Shown piece by piece: positions 6,593-14,700 of a stretch of 43,587 nt of DNA. Source of the DNA: an uncultured Blautia sp. (GTDB taxonomy: Bacteria; Bacillota; Clostridia; Lachnospirales; Lachnospiraceae); NCBI GenBank assembly GCA_934378195.1, contig CAKRPO010000015.1:1-43587 (forward strand), given 5' to 3'. The translations under genes were made by a program, and so were the position numbers. Position 1 is the stretch's first letter; each line of letters opens with the position of its first letter. Under the pieces are notes generated by a model. That model saw only the letters and a list, made by a program, of their open reading frames with translations. It was not told where the DNA came from and searched no databases.

Positions 6593-6811
6593 TTATAAAG
6601 GCTGGTCTGAATCAGATGGAATATAAATGCAGATATCCTGAATCTGACATTCAAATATTCGACAGAGATCATTAAGAGTAGTAGTATTCATGGGTTTGTT
6701 TTTTCGTAGTTTATCAATGGTAGCACTGGAAATATGGTGCTTGTGAATCAAAGAGTAGGTTGATTCATCTGATCTTTTCAGCGTATCCCAGAATGGACTG
6801 TAATCAATCAT
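6593..6811 (-). CDS. Small XRE/Cro-type DNA-binding regulator
   Basis: 72 aa, almost all one helix-turn-helix domain of the HTH_26 (Cro/C1) type. STYSLIHKHHISSATIDKLRK is the helix-turn-helix, then NTTTLNDLCRIFECQIQDI forms the typical last helices of these single-domain regulators. AAGGAG sits before the minus-strand ATG at 6811. Such proteins regulate themselves or nearby mobile genes. It is divergent from the riboswitch-controlled surface-protein operon, with about 100 bp between its start and that promoter. Confidence 0.85.
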   Translation of the reverse strand: MIDYSPFWDTLKRSDESTYSLIHKHHISSATIDKLRKNKPMNTTTLNDLCRIFECQIQDICIYIPSDSDQPL

Positions 6812-6909
6812 ATCACAGACTCCTTTTAGAGTTTCTGTTCTTACCGTACATAGCAGTCGAAAAGTGCTATTTTTCTATTTATTATCAATGATAGAGTGTG
6901 GTTGTATAC

Positions 6910-6938
6910 TTGACTATGGTCAGAAAGATGACTATAAT
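6910..6938 (+). promoter_or_regulatory. Sigma-A promoter of the surface-protein operon
   Basis: TTGACT (6910-6915), 17-nt spacer, TATAAT (6933-6938). TGACTAT occurs twice across the promoter (6911 and 6929), which could be a regulator site. Transcription would start near 6945, just before the riboswitch. Confidence 0.8.
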
Positions 6939-6957
6939 ATAAAGAAATCACAGAAAA

Positions 6958-7036
6958 TTAAATATGGCAAAGCCTGAGAAATCAGGTGACGCAAAACTAA
7001 AGGGTCTAAGCAGATGTATGACAGCCAGTTGCACGT
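6958..7036 (+). ncRNA. Cyclic-di-GMP-I (GEMM-I) riboswitch
   Basis: The conserved GEMM-I core is readable in order: GGCAAAGCC, a GAGAAATC hairpin with a GAAA-type tetraloop, GGTGACGCAAAACT, AAGGGTCTAAGCAG, then ATGACAGCCAGTTGC closing the second helix and P1 (GGCAA/TTGC). It begins about 15 nt after the predicted transcription start and is followed by an intrinsic terminator and then the large surface protein gene. This class binds c-di-GMP and typically controls motility, adhesion and envelope genes. Confidence 0.88.
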
Positions 7037-7044
7037 ATGATAAT

Positions 7045-7097
7045 GAAGCATTACTTTTGGGATAAATGAATGATCCTGAAGAGTGATGCTTTTTTTA
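7045..7097 (+). terminator. Riboswitch expression platform: intrinsic terminator
   Basis: AAGCATTACT (7046-7055) pairs with AGTGATGCTT (7082-7091), extended by GGAT/ATCC (7060-7063/7073-7076), followed by a T-run to 7096. It is placed between the c-di-GMP aptamer and the gene, so the switch should act by premature termination. The direction (ON or OFF) is not clear from base pairing I can do by eye. Confidence 0.8.
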
Positions 7098-7136
7098 TAA
7101 TTAATGAGGAAAAGAAACAGGAAGGATGGAGCGCGT

Positions 7137-10100
7137 ATGAAAAAGAGATTTATTTCAATTATGATGGCTATTACAGTTATTTTCTCTTCTGTAGGCGGCA
7201 ATAATTTTATGATCTATGCTAATGATTTCAGCAATGAAGAAGATGTGTCATTGGACGATGGAGCAGATATAACGGTGGACACAGAAGAACCTGAAAACAC
7301 AAATTCACAATTAGAAGAGGCTGATATTTCAGAAGAAGTATCAGAGGATGAAAATAATCCGGATATTACGATAGAAGATGACTCTGAGGAAGATGAATCA
7401 GAAGAAGACTTAGAATTTTCTGACTCAGATGAACTTTTTACGGACAGTGATGAACCGGAAGTTTTTTCTGCCGGTACACAGAACAGCAGCAGTACACCGG
7501 AATACGATGTCTGGCTCAGTGACACGATTGTTTCAGGACTAAAAATGAATGGGACAACTTATGGAAATTCGATGTATGAAATTTTTAAAGAGATGCAGGA
7601 ACCAATCTATGAAGAATTGGGTGAATTAATCTTAGGGGATGTTCCGATGATGTCCATTTCTTCAGTTTGGAATAATGTGATTAAGAGAGAGTTTTATACA
7701 AATCAGAAATTAATTTACGAAACATTATTGGTGGAATACATAAAATATGAGAATAAAACAAATGCTGAACAATTTGATACAACACAGATTGACCGAACAA
7801 ATGCATATCTTATAAAAATATTTAATGAACTTGCAGATGGAGGTCCACAGGACTGGGCATCGGAACAGTTTATGAATATGTCAGTAGATGAGGCAATCAA
7901 AAGTTTTGAGAATGTGCAATGTATGAAGGATACAATCAGGCGTACAAAGGATATTTCTAAAAATGTTAGGGAATTCATAACATTCAACGCTAATTTATTG
8001 GCATTAGAAGATGCAAAACGAGAAAAAGTACAATTAATTAAAAATGCTCGGGATGCATGCGCTTCCATGGGAAATTCTAATTATGATTTCATTACTGCCT
8101 GCAATGAAATCATAGAAGAGATTGAAAAGGTAGATATTGATCTTCATTCTTATGTTCTGACACAGAGTGCGAATACAGCAATGAAAGCAGTGATTGATAA
8201 AGTATGGTCAGATCTCTGTGAAAAAAATATTGTGTTAAAGAGTATTGACTGGGGTGCAGATGCAATGGATATCTTGTTTAATACTTCTGATGCTGCGTCA
8301 AACAACCTGAAACTGTCAATTTTATACACCATGGACTGTTACTTCAAGATGGGATTGAGCAATGCTACAATCGGCTATTTAAGTCATCCGACAGATAAGG
8401 AGGCTGCACTGACTTTTAACAGTTGTTTTGATGGATATGTAAATTTCCAGATATATGGTAATCATACTGCAAAATCCTGGATAAGCTCTGTTTCGGATGA
8501 TGGTGCACTGAATCATGCTTTTACCTATATCTTTTGCAGAGAAGCATTGAAAAGTGCTGAAGAATTAAAGAATCTCTGTGATTCACAGAACAAAACGAGA
8601 AATCAGATTCTGAATATTTTAGATAAATATCCGGATATTTATAGTAACCTGTATATGAAAGATGAATATAAGCAGGCATTGTCTGTACCTGTGACTCCAA
8701 CACCGGTGATCAATCCAAAAGATTATAAGATTTCGGAGGGACTTACCAGCCCGAATCCGGTGGAAAGTTCAGGAATGTGCGGAGATTCAGCTTATTGGAA
8801 ATTATTTAAAGATGGTACGCTTATTATTTATGGAACGGGGTATGTATATAAAACTGGTTGGGAAAATTCTAAGTTGAAAAAAGTAGAAATAACAGATGGA
8901 ATTACACGTTTAAGTTCAGAGCTGTTTTGGGGATGCAGCAATCTGGAAAGTTTTGTGATGTCAAATACAATAACTCAAATTGGAGAAAAAGAATTTTTTA
9001 AATGTAAGAAATTGCATATGATACAATTATCATCAAATTTACAAACTATTCCTGAAAACTGTTTTTATTATTGTAGTAGTTTGGAACAAATTGAAATCCC
9101 AAATTCAGTAACAGAAATAGGCAGTGGAGCATTTTGGAACTCTGGTTTAAAAGAGATAAGTATTTCCGACAGTGTAACAAAGATTGGTTCAGATGCATTT
9201 TTGGGATGTGATTTAAATAGTATAACAATTCCAGATTCGGTAACGGAAATAGAAGAGGGGGCATTTGACAACTGCATATACTTAACGACAGTACAATTAC
9301 CATCAAATATGCAAACTATTCCGAACGGTTGTTTTTGGAATTGTGCAGGATTAAAAAATATATCGATTCCAAATTCAGTAACAGAAATAGGCAGTGAAGC
9401 ATTTGGAAAATGCGCTGGTATGCAGACAATGATAATTCCAAATGGTGTAAAGAAAGTAGGCAAGTATGCTTTTAGAGAATGTGAAAATCTGGAGGATATT
9501 GAAATCTCAGATTCCGTAAGCGAAATAGGAGAGGGGATTTTTAAAGAGTGTAAAAATTTGAAAAAAGTACGCTTATCATCAAATCTGAAAATTATTCCTA
9601 AAGACTGTTTTCTGAATTGTGAGGGATTGGAAAACATTGAAATCCCGAATGCGATAACAGAAATAGGAGAATATGCTTTTAAAACCTGTAAAAATCTGAA
9701 AACAGTACGATTACCATCAGGTCTGAATACTATATCTAAACGATGTTTTACAGAGTGTGAGAGTTTAGAGAGTATTGAAATTCCCGATTCAGTAACAGAG
9801 ATAGGGGAGACGGCTTTTGGTAATTGTAAAAATATGAAAGCGGTGAAGTTATCATCAAATATAAAATCTGTTCCGGAAGATTGTTTTATAGCCTGTGAGA
9901 AAATAGAAAGGGTGATAATTCCAGACGGAGTAATGGAAATAGAAGGCGGAGCTTTCTTATGGTGTACTAATTTGAAAAACATAATAATTCCAAATGGTTT
10001 AAAAAAAATAGGAAATGGTGTATTTCGTGAATGTGACAATTTGGAAAGCATTGAACTTCCAAATTCTGTAATAGAAGTAGGGGAATATGCTTTTTGGAAT

Positions 10101-10991
10101 TGTAAAAATCTGAAAACCGTAAAATTATCATCAAGTATGAAGACCATTTTCAATGACTGTTTTTGGAGATGTGAAAAAATAGAAAGTGTGATAATACCAG
10201 ATAGTGTAACGAACATTGAAATGCGAGCATTTGAAATGTGTACTTATTTGAAATATATCGAGATTCCAAATTCTGTAATGGAAATAGGAGAGTATGCACT
10301 TAGTTTTTGTCATAATCTTTCAATCTATGGTTATACTGGTTCCTACGCAGAAAAATATGCAAAAGAAAATAACATTCCTTTTATTGATCGTGATGGCAAA
10401 AAAGATGACGTAACGGTTACACCTGCAGTTAAGCCAACTGTTAAACCGACTGCAACCCCACAAAAGCCGTCTACAAAACCAGCAACCAAGGAACCGGCTG
10501 TATTAAAGCTGAATGTTACAGCAGTTACCTTACAGAGAAAGCAGTCAACTACCGGCCTAAAGATAACCGGTATGGCAAAATGGGATTCGGTGGCATCCTG
10601 GAAATCAAGCAATACAAAGATTGTAAAAGTATCAAAAACAGGCAAACTGACGGCTCAAAATAAAACAGGTAAAGCTACGGTAACGGTCACTTTAAAGAGC
10701 GGACTCAGTAAAAAGGTTACGGTAAAAGTGCAGAAAGCACCTGTTGGAACAATAAAGATAGCAGGATTGAAAAAAGCAGTTACATTAGCCAAAGGAAAGA
10801 CATTGCAGTTAAAACCGGTCAGACAACCGTTTACATGCCGGGAGAAAATTACATATACAAGTTCAAATAAAAAAGTAGTATCTGTAAATTCAAAAGGAAA
10901 GATTAAAGCCTTAAAACCAGGAAAAGCAAAGATTACCGTGAAGTCTGGTAAGAAGAAGGTTGTTATGACTGTAACTGTTAAAAAGAAATGA
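7137..10991 (+). CDS. Large secreted BspA-like leucine-rich-repeat protein with two C-terminal Big_2 domains
   Basis: About 1284 aa from ATG 7137 (GGAGCG just upstream; the in-frame ATG 7104 has no RBS and spoils the signal peptide). Order: signal peptide (1-30), Asp/Glu/Ser-rich stretch (about 35-115), a globular domain I do not recognise (about 120-530), some 20 BspA-type LRR_5 repeats of ~23 aa (about 583-1075; units like IEIPNSVTEIGxxAF), a Pro/Thr/Lys linker (about 1095-1120) and two bacterial Ig-like Big_2 domains (about 1128-1200 and 1206-1284). No LPXTG motif or C-terminal hydrophobic tail. Likely surface-associated adhesin or matrix protein. A c-di-GMP-I riboswitch with terminator controls it; the next secreted protein follows 51 nt downstream. 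Confidence 0.88.
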   Translation: MKKRFISIMMAITVIFSSVGGNNFMIYANDFSNEEDVSLDDGADITVDTEEPENTNSQLEEADISEEVSEDENNPDITIEDDSEEDESEEDLEFSDSDELFTDSDEPEVFSAGTQNSSSTPEYDVWLSDTIVSGLKMNGTTYGNSMYEIFKEMQEPIYEELGELILGDVPMMSISSVWNNVIKREFYTNQKLIYETLLVEYIKYENKTNAEQFDTTQIDRTNAYLIKIFNELADGGPQDWASEQFMNMSVDEAIKSFENVQCMKDTIRRTKDISKNVREFITFNANLLALEDAKREKVQLIKNARDACASMGNSNYDFITACNEIIEEIEKVDIDLHSYVLTQSANTAMKAVIDKVWSDLCEKNIVLKSIDWGADAMDILFNTSDAASNNLKLSILYTMDCYFKMGLSNATIGYLSHPTDKEAALTFNSCFDGYVNFQIYGNHTAKSWISSVSDDGALNHAFTYIFCREALKSAEELKNLCDSQNKTRNQILNILDKYPDIYSNLYMKDEYKQALSVPVTPTPVINPKDYKISEGLTSPNPVESSGMCGDSAYWKLFKDGTLIIYGTGYVYKTGWENSKLKKVEITDGITRLSSELFWGCSNLESFVMSNTITQIGEKEFFKCKKLHMIQLSSNLQTIPENCFYYCSSLEQIEIPNSVTEIGSGAFWNSGLKEISISDSVTKIGSDAFLGCDLNSITIPDSVTEIEEGAFDNCIYLTTVQLPSNMQTIPNGCFWNCAGLKNISIPNSVTEIGSEAFGKCAGMQTMIIPNGVKKVGKYAFRECENLEDIEISDSVSEIGEGIFKECKNLKKVRLSSNLKIIPKDCFLNCEGLENIEIPNAITEIGEYAFKTCKNLKTVRLPSGLNTISKRCFTECESLESIEIPDSVTEIGETAFGNCKNMKAVKLSSNIKSVPEDCFIACEKIERVIIPDGVMEIEGGAFLWCTNLKNIIIPNGLKKIGNGVFRECDNLESIELPNSVIEVGEYAFWNCKNLKTVKLSSSMKTIFNDCFWRCEKIESVIIPDSVTNIEMRAFEMCTYLKYIEIPNSVMEIGEYALSFCHNLSIYGYTGSYAEKYAKENNIPFIDRDGKKDDVTVTPAVKPTVKPTATPQKPSTKPATKEPAVLKLNVTAVTLQRKQSTTGLKITGMAKWDSVASWKSSNTKIVKVSKTGKLTAQNKTGKATVTVTLKSGLSKKVTVKVQKAPVGTIKIAGLKKAVTLAKGKTLQLKPVRQPFTCREKITYTSSNKKVVSVNSKGKIKALKPGKAKITVKSGKKKVVMTVTVKKK

Positions 10992-11042
10992 TTCTTTTGG
11001 ATAATAAACAGTAGAAAAGAGCACATAAGGAGGACATGGAGT

Positions 11043-12761
11043 ATGAAAAAAAGAGTTGTATTGATTTTGGCAATTGCAATGTTAGCTGGAAATGTAAATT
11101 CAGCAACGGCATTTGCAGACATGGCAGAGTTTGAAGAGGCAGAAGACATCGATGTAACCGATATTGATGAAAGTGAGCAGTCGGAAATATCTGTGGATAT
11201 TTCTGAAGAGGATGAAGATGCTGCAGAACAATATGAAGATGTTGAGAATGCGGATCCTTCGGAGGATACAGAAACGCCAGATATTGAAGAAGATTCGGAG
11301 ATGTTTTCAAGTGATGTAGGAGAAACTGCAAGTTTAAAAAATCTTACAGGCATGTATTTTACACCAGATCAGATAGATTTGGAGATAACTCCGGATGGAA
11401 ATAGATGCTTCACAGGAACTATGACATGGGACTACAATGGTGAAAAAGTAACTGAAAAAATAGATATCATGAATGGCAATGTTTTTAATCCATATCCAGC
11501 TGACGGAATAAATGTGATAGTTATGGATAGTGAAGGTACTATTATAGATAAAGCGGATGGTAATGGGAAGTTTTGGTTTGAAAATTATAATGAAGCAACA
11601 TATACAATGTATTTTCAATATGGAGACATAAAATCCAATTCTTTTGTTATGAATGTCATTCATAAAGACCTTAGTAATATGCCATCTTTGACATTAGGAG
11701 ATAATACGGTTGTATTGGAAAAATTCAGTATCGCAGCATTATATTCATGGTATAAATTTGTACCAGAAGAAACTGGAATTTACAATTTTACGTATGGTAA
11801 TAGTGTTGCAACTACGGGAGTACGCTGTGTAGATAATAATGGAAATCCGGCATTTTATAATTATTATATAAAACCAGGAGAGCAGTGGATTGGTAAGTTT
11901 AATGGTCAGCAATTGATTAAAGGGAAAAACTATTATATCGGAGTGGCAGCAAATGCGGAAGGCATTGATACAGGAACAGTTACCATAAAAAGAATTAATC
12001 TGGATGGATGTCAGTGGAAAATTGTCGGAAACCATACAGCAAATTGCTTAAAAGACTCTAAAGTGTCTGAAACTTGTTTGACACATAAAGGTGAAACTCG
12101 AACAAGAGTTATTCCGGCAGGGATGGAACATAAATGGAATTGGGTTGTTACACGTGGAGCAACAGCTTTGAAGGCTGGTGAGAAGAAGCAGAAATGTCAG
12201 GTATGCGGTACGGTTGGAAAAACACAGACAATTGCAAAACTTCCTGCAAAGGTTGATTTGAATGTTACCGCTAAGAAGACGCTTCCAATGCAGAAAAAGC
12301 AGTCCTTCGTGGCAAAAGCAACAGGATTTGCAAAAGCTGACAGCGTAAAAGCATGGACAAGCAGCAACAGTAAAATTGTTACGGTTTCTTCAACAGGAAA
12401 ACTTACAGCAAAGAACGCTGGAACAGCTACAATCAAGGTTACATTGAAAAGTGGATATACAACTTGGTTTAAGGTAAAAGTACAGAAAAATGAAGTTGCT
12501 ACTTCTTCATTACAGGTATTGAATAAAACGACCGGCAAGTCAGTAGCAAAGAAAATCACACTGAAACGTAATGGAAAGTTGACTCTGTCAGTGATTACAG
12601 CTCCAGTAACCAGCAAACAGAAAGTAACCTATACATCTTCTAAAAAGAGTGTAGCAACGGTCAATTCCAAAGGTGTTGTGACTGCAAAGAAAAAAGGAAC
12701 AGCAATCATTACAGTAAAATCTGGCAAAAAGACCGTGAAGATTCAAGTTACAGTTAAATAA
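11043..12761 (+). CDS. Secreted Big_2-domain protein
   Basis: 572 aa. Signal peptide 1-26, a very acidic segment (about 28-95) like that of its upstream neighbour, a central part of unknown fold (about 100-330), a Cys-containing segment ending in CQVCGTVGKTQTI (about 385-397), and two Big_2 domains (about 403-482 and 489-572) with the characteristic WTSSNSKIVTVSSTGKLTA pattern. No sorting motif. The close spacing to the LRR gene (51 nt, no terminator seen) and shared composition suggest co-transcription under the c-di-GMP riboswitch. Probable surface protein; partner unknown. Confidence 0.85.
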   Translation: MKKRVVLILAIAMLAGNVNSATAFADMAEFEEAEDIDVTDIDESEQSEISVDISEEDEDAAEQYEDVENADPSEDTETPDIEEDSEMFSSDVGETASLKNLTGMYFTPDQIDLEITPDGNRCFTGTMTWDYNGEKVTEKIDIMNGNVFNPYPADGINVIVMDSEGTIIDKADGNGKFWFENYNEATYTMYFQYGDIKSNSFVMNVIHKDLSNMPSLTLGDNTVVLEKFSIAALYSWYKFVPEETGIYNFTYGNSVATTGVRCVDNNGNPAFYNYYIKPGEQWIGKFNGQQLIKGKNYYIGVAANAEGIDTGTVTIKRINLDGCQWKIVGNHTANCLKDSKVSETCLTHKGETRTRVIPAGMEHKWNWVVTRGATALKAGEKKQKCQVCGTVGKTQTIAKLPAKVDLNVTAKKTLPMQKKQSFVAKATGFAKADSVKAWTSSNSKIVTVSSTGKLTAKNAGTATIKVTLKSGYTTWFKVKVQKNEVATSSLQVLNKTTGKSVAKKITLKRNGKLTLSVITAPVTSKQKVTYTSSKKSVATVNSKGVVTAKKKGTAIITVKSGKKTVKIQVTVK

Positions 12762-12768
12762 GCAAGAT

Positions 12769-12808
12769 TATGCAAATTCCCGTGGCCTTCGCTATGGGAA
12801 TTTGCATA
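12769..12808 (+). terminator. Hairpin ending the surface-protein operon
   Basis: TATGCAAATTCCC (12769-12781) pairs perfectly with GGGAATTTGCATA (12796-12808), with three or four further pairs around a CCTTCG loop. No long T-run follows, so it may be a weak terminator or an RNA-stabilising stem. It is 8 nt after the stop codon. Confidence 0.6.
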
Positions 12809-12868
12809 TGGAGAGTTCCTTTTCCGGTTAAATCCCTTGTTATTCCTCTGATAAAAATTTATAATAAA

Positions 12869-12924
12869 AGAAGTTATAACAGTTAAAGCATCATTTTATC
12901 ACAATGCTATAAAGTATAACTTCT
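12869..12924. promoter_or_regulatory. Nested inverted repeats upstream of the third Big_2 protein
   Basis: AGAAGTTATA (12869-12878) and TATAACTTCT (12915-12924) are perfect inverted repeats, with a smaller AGCAT/ATGCT pair inside. It lies 80 bp before the gene at 13005. It may be an operator or a 5' UTR structure; no riboswitch class recognised. Confidence 0.35.
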
Positions 12925-13004
12925 CAGATTTTCGAAATGACGAAAAAATAAGAAGCGAACTGAAAAGAACAAAGAAAGATTTAAAGATGTAAAGGAGAAA
13001 GTGT

Positions 13005-14141
13005 ATGAAAAGAGAAAAGGAAACAAGAAACAAAATTATAAAAGTATGCCTGCTGATTATTTGCAGTATTTTTATTGTAGGTGCCAGTCAGGCGACATCT
13101 GTACAGGCAGCATCTGATGCAACAATGAAAAAGGCCTATCAGAAATTTGTAACTTCACATAAAAAGAGTATAAAGTATTATGCGTATGTTAATATTGGAC
13201 CGAAAAATAAGCCGGTGCTTTTAACAGCAACGGATCCATCCAGTTCGACAATATATGGCATTACAAATTGTAAGGTCTACTATTACGTGAATAAAAACGT
13301 AAAATATCTGTCCGACTTTGGTGGTATGCATGCGCTTTCATTGAAAAGGTATAAAGGTCAGTATTATATCAGTTCCGGCACATCCAGCAATATGAATGTT
13401 GCCAGAGTGTATAATAATAAACTGGATATAACAGACTATCATAATTCCAAAAATACGAATTATAAGACTGTTAAAGATGTATGGCAGGGCAGTGGATATA
13501 AATATACAGATTATGTATTAAGCTCCGGTGCTTACAGAAAAAACATAGCAGCTTACCAAAATATAAAAGAAATTAATTTTTCCAAGATTAAAAGTTCACC
13601 GGCAAAATTGAACACTACAAATTTAAAAATGACAATATGGGATACAAAACAGCTCAAAGTTGTCGGTGGCTCTTCAACGTCAGTCAAATGGACTTCCAGT
13701 AATAAATCGGTAGTGACAGTAGGACAGAAAAATGGTGTTGTCTATGCCAGAAAGACTGGAAAAGCGACGATTACTGCAAGAGTAGGCGGCAAAAAACTTA
13801 CCTGTAAGGTTACAGTTTCCAGGATAGCACCGGGAGCTATGAAGTATCTGAAAGGAAAATGGAGTAATATAACGCACGATAGCCATGGACCACTATATAC
13901 AGCAACGATTGATGCAAATAAAATTACATTTAGATACAGAAATGGAAAGACTGCAAAATATACGATACATGCGATCAGAAGAACCAGTTATGGATATTTC
14001 ATATATTTCAAAACATCAGATGGAAGGAAAGGCGGTTACCGTTATACGATTGGTGGCAGCGGAGTAAAATCTTTACCACTGGTAGCCGGATGGAATCCAT
14101 ATAGTACGAATATGAGTTATGCCAGCGGTCTTGAAAGATAA
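13005..14141 (+). CDS. Secreted protein with one central Big_2 domain
   Basis: 378 aa. A long signal peptide (1-35, ending VQAAS), an N-terminal domain rich in Tyr/Lys/Asn (about 40-195), one Big_2 domain (about 201-272, with VKWTSSNKSVVTVGQKNG), and a C-terminal beta-rich domain (about 275-378) of unknown family. No anchor motif. AAAGGAGAAAG precedes ATG 13005. It is the third Big_2-type exported protein in a row but is separated by a hairpin and 243 bp, so probably has its own promoter. Function unknown; likely surface-associated. Confidence 0.8.
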   Translation: MKREKETRNKIIKVCLLIICSIFIVGASQATSVQAASDATMKKAYQKFVTSHKKSIKYYAYVNIGPKNKPVLLTATDPSSSTIYGITNCKVYYYVNKNVKYLSDFGGMHALSLKRYKGQYYISSGTSSNMNVARVYNNKLDITDYHNSKNTNYKTVKDVWQGSGYKYTDYVLSSGAYRKNIAAYQNIKEINFSKIKSSPAKLNTTNLKMTIWDTKQLKVVGGSSTSVKWTSSNKSVVTVGQKNGVVYARKTGKATITARVGGKKLTCKVTVSRIAPGAMKYLKGKWSNITHDSHGPLYTATIDANKITFRYRNGKTAKYTIHAIRRTSYGYFIYFKTSDGRKGGYRYTIGGSGVKSLPLVAGWNPYSTNMSYASGLER

Positions 14142-14150
14142 AAAACAAAT

Positions 14151-14208
14151 TTGACATTTTTTTATAAAATAGTTATAATTCTAAACGTTTGAATTATAAC
14201 TATTTTAT
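14151..14208 (+). promoter_or_regulatory. Perfect consensus promoter overlapped by an 18-bp inverted repeat (MarR operator candidate)
   Basis: TTGACA (14151-14156), 17-nt spacer, TATAAT (14174-14179): a full consensus. Arms 14164-14181 and 14191-14208 form an 18-bp perfect inverted repeat around a 9-nt centre, covering the -10 and start site. Its position 37 bp before the MarR gene points to autorepression; it could also terminate the upstream gene as a hairpin. Confidence 0.75.
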
Positions 14209-14244
14209 TTTGCAACAAACACAAACAGGGAAGGAATGTGAACT

Positions 14245-14700
14245 ATGGACACATCATTGCATTATCTGACAATGGCGAATCAGATGCTGATTCAGAAGCG
14301 TCTTCTGGAGAGGGTGAAAGCTTCTGGACTTACGTTGGGGCAGCCAAAAGTTCTGGATTATCTCAAGAATCATGATGGAGCCAGCCAGAAGGAAATTGCA
14401 GCAGGATGTTTTATTGAAGCAGGATCGCTGACTTCGATTCTGAACCGTATGGAAGAGAAAGGTCTGATCGAGCGGCGTATGCTCAATGGAAACAGAAGAA
14501 CTTTTCATATCTTTATGACAGAGGCTGGAAAGAAAAGCCAGAAGATTGTGGAAGAGGCCTTCGTGGAGATCGAGAGCACTGCGTGGAAAGATATTTCTTC
14601 AGAGGAGGCAGAGACTTTTATGAAGATTTATCACAAAATTTATGGCAATCTGTCTGAGACAGGCTGCGAGGAAACAGGGAAAGAAGGAAGTAACAAATGA
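14245..14700 (+). CDS. MarR-family transcriptional regulator
   Basis: 151 aa with a winged helix: ASGLTLGQPKVLDYLKNHDG then SQKEIAAGCFIEAGSLTSIL and NRMEEKGLIERRMLNGNRRT form the family's H2-H5 and wing. The C-terminal helix is the dimerisation arm. Family members repress adjacent transport or resistance genes and release DNA on binding small ligands or upon oxidation; Cys52 lies in the recognition region. ATGA overlap with the next gene makes the pair translationally coupled. The 18-bp inverted repeat at 14164-14208 is the probable operator. Confidence 0.88.
   Translation: MDTSLHYLTMANQMLIQKRLLERVKASGLTLGQPKVLDYLKNHDGASQKEIAAGCFIEAGSLTSILNRMEEKGLIERRMLNGNRRTFHIFMTEAGKKSQKIVEEAFVEIESTAWKDISSEEAETFMKIYHKIYGNLSETGCEETGKEGSNK

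Noticed and set aside
9068..10216. A 382-codon open frame on the minus strand inside the LRR gene
   Set aside because: It is the antisense shadow of the repetitive LRR coding region; it has no RBS and its residues simply mirror the repeat units.
8880..10330. CRISPR-like array of regular DNA repeats
   Set aside because: The repeats are coding, in frame, and diverged between units as expected for LRR protein repeats; no constant repeat with unique spacers.
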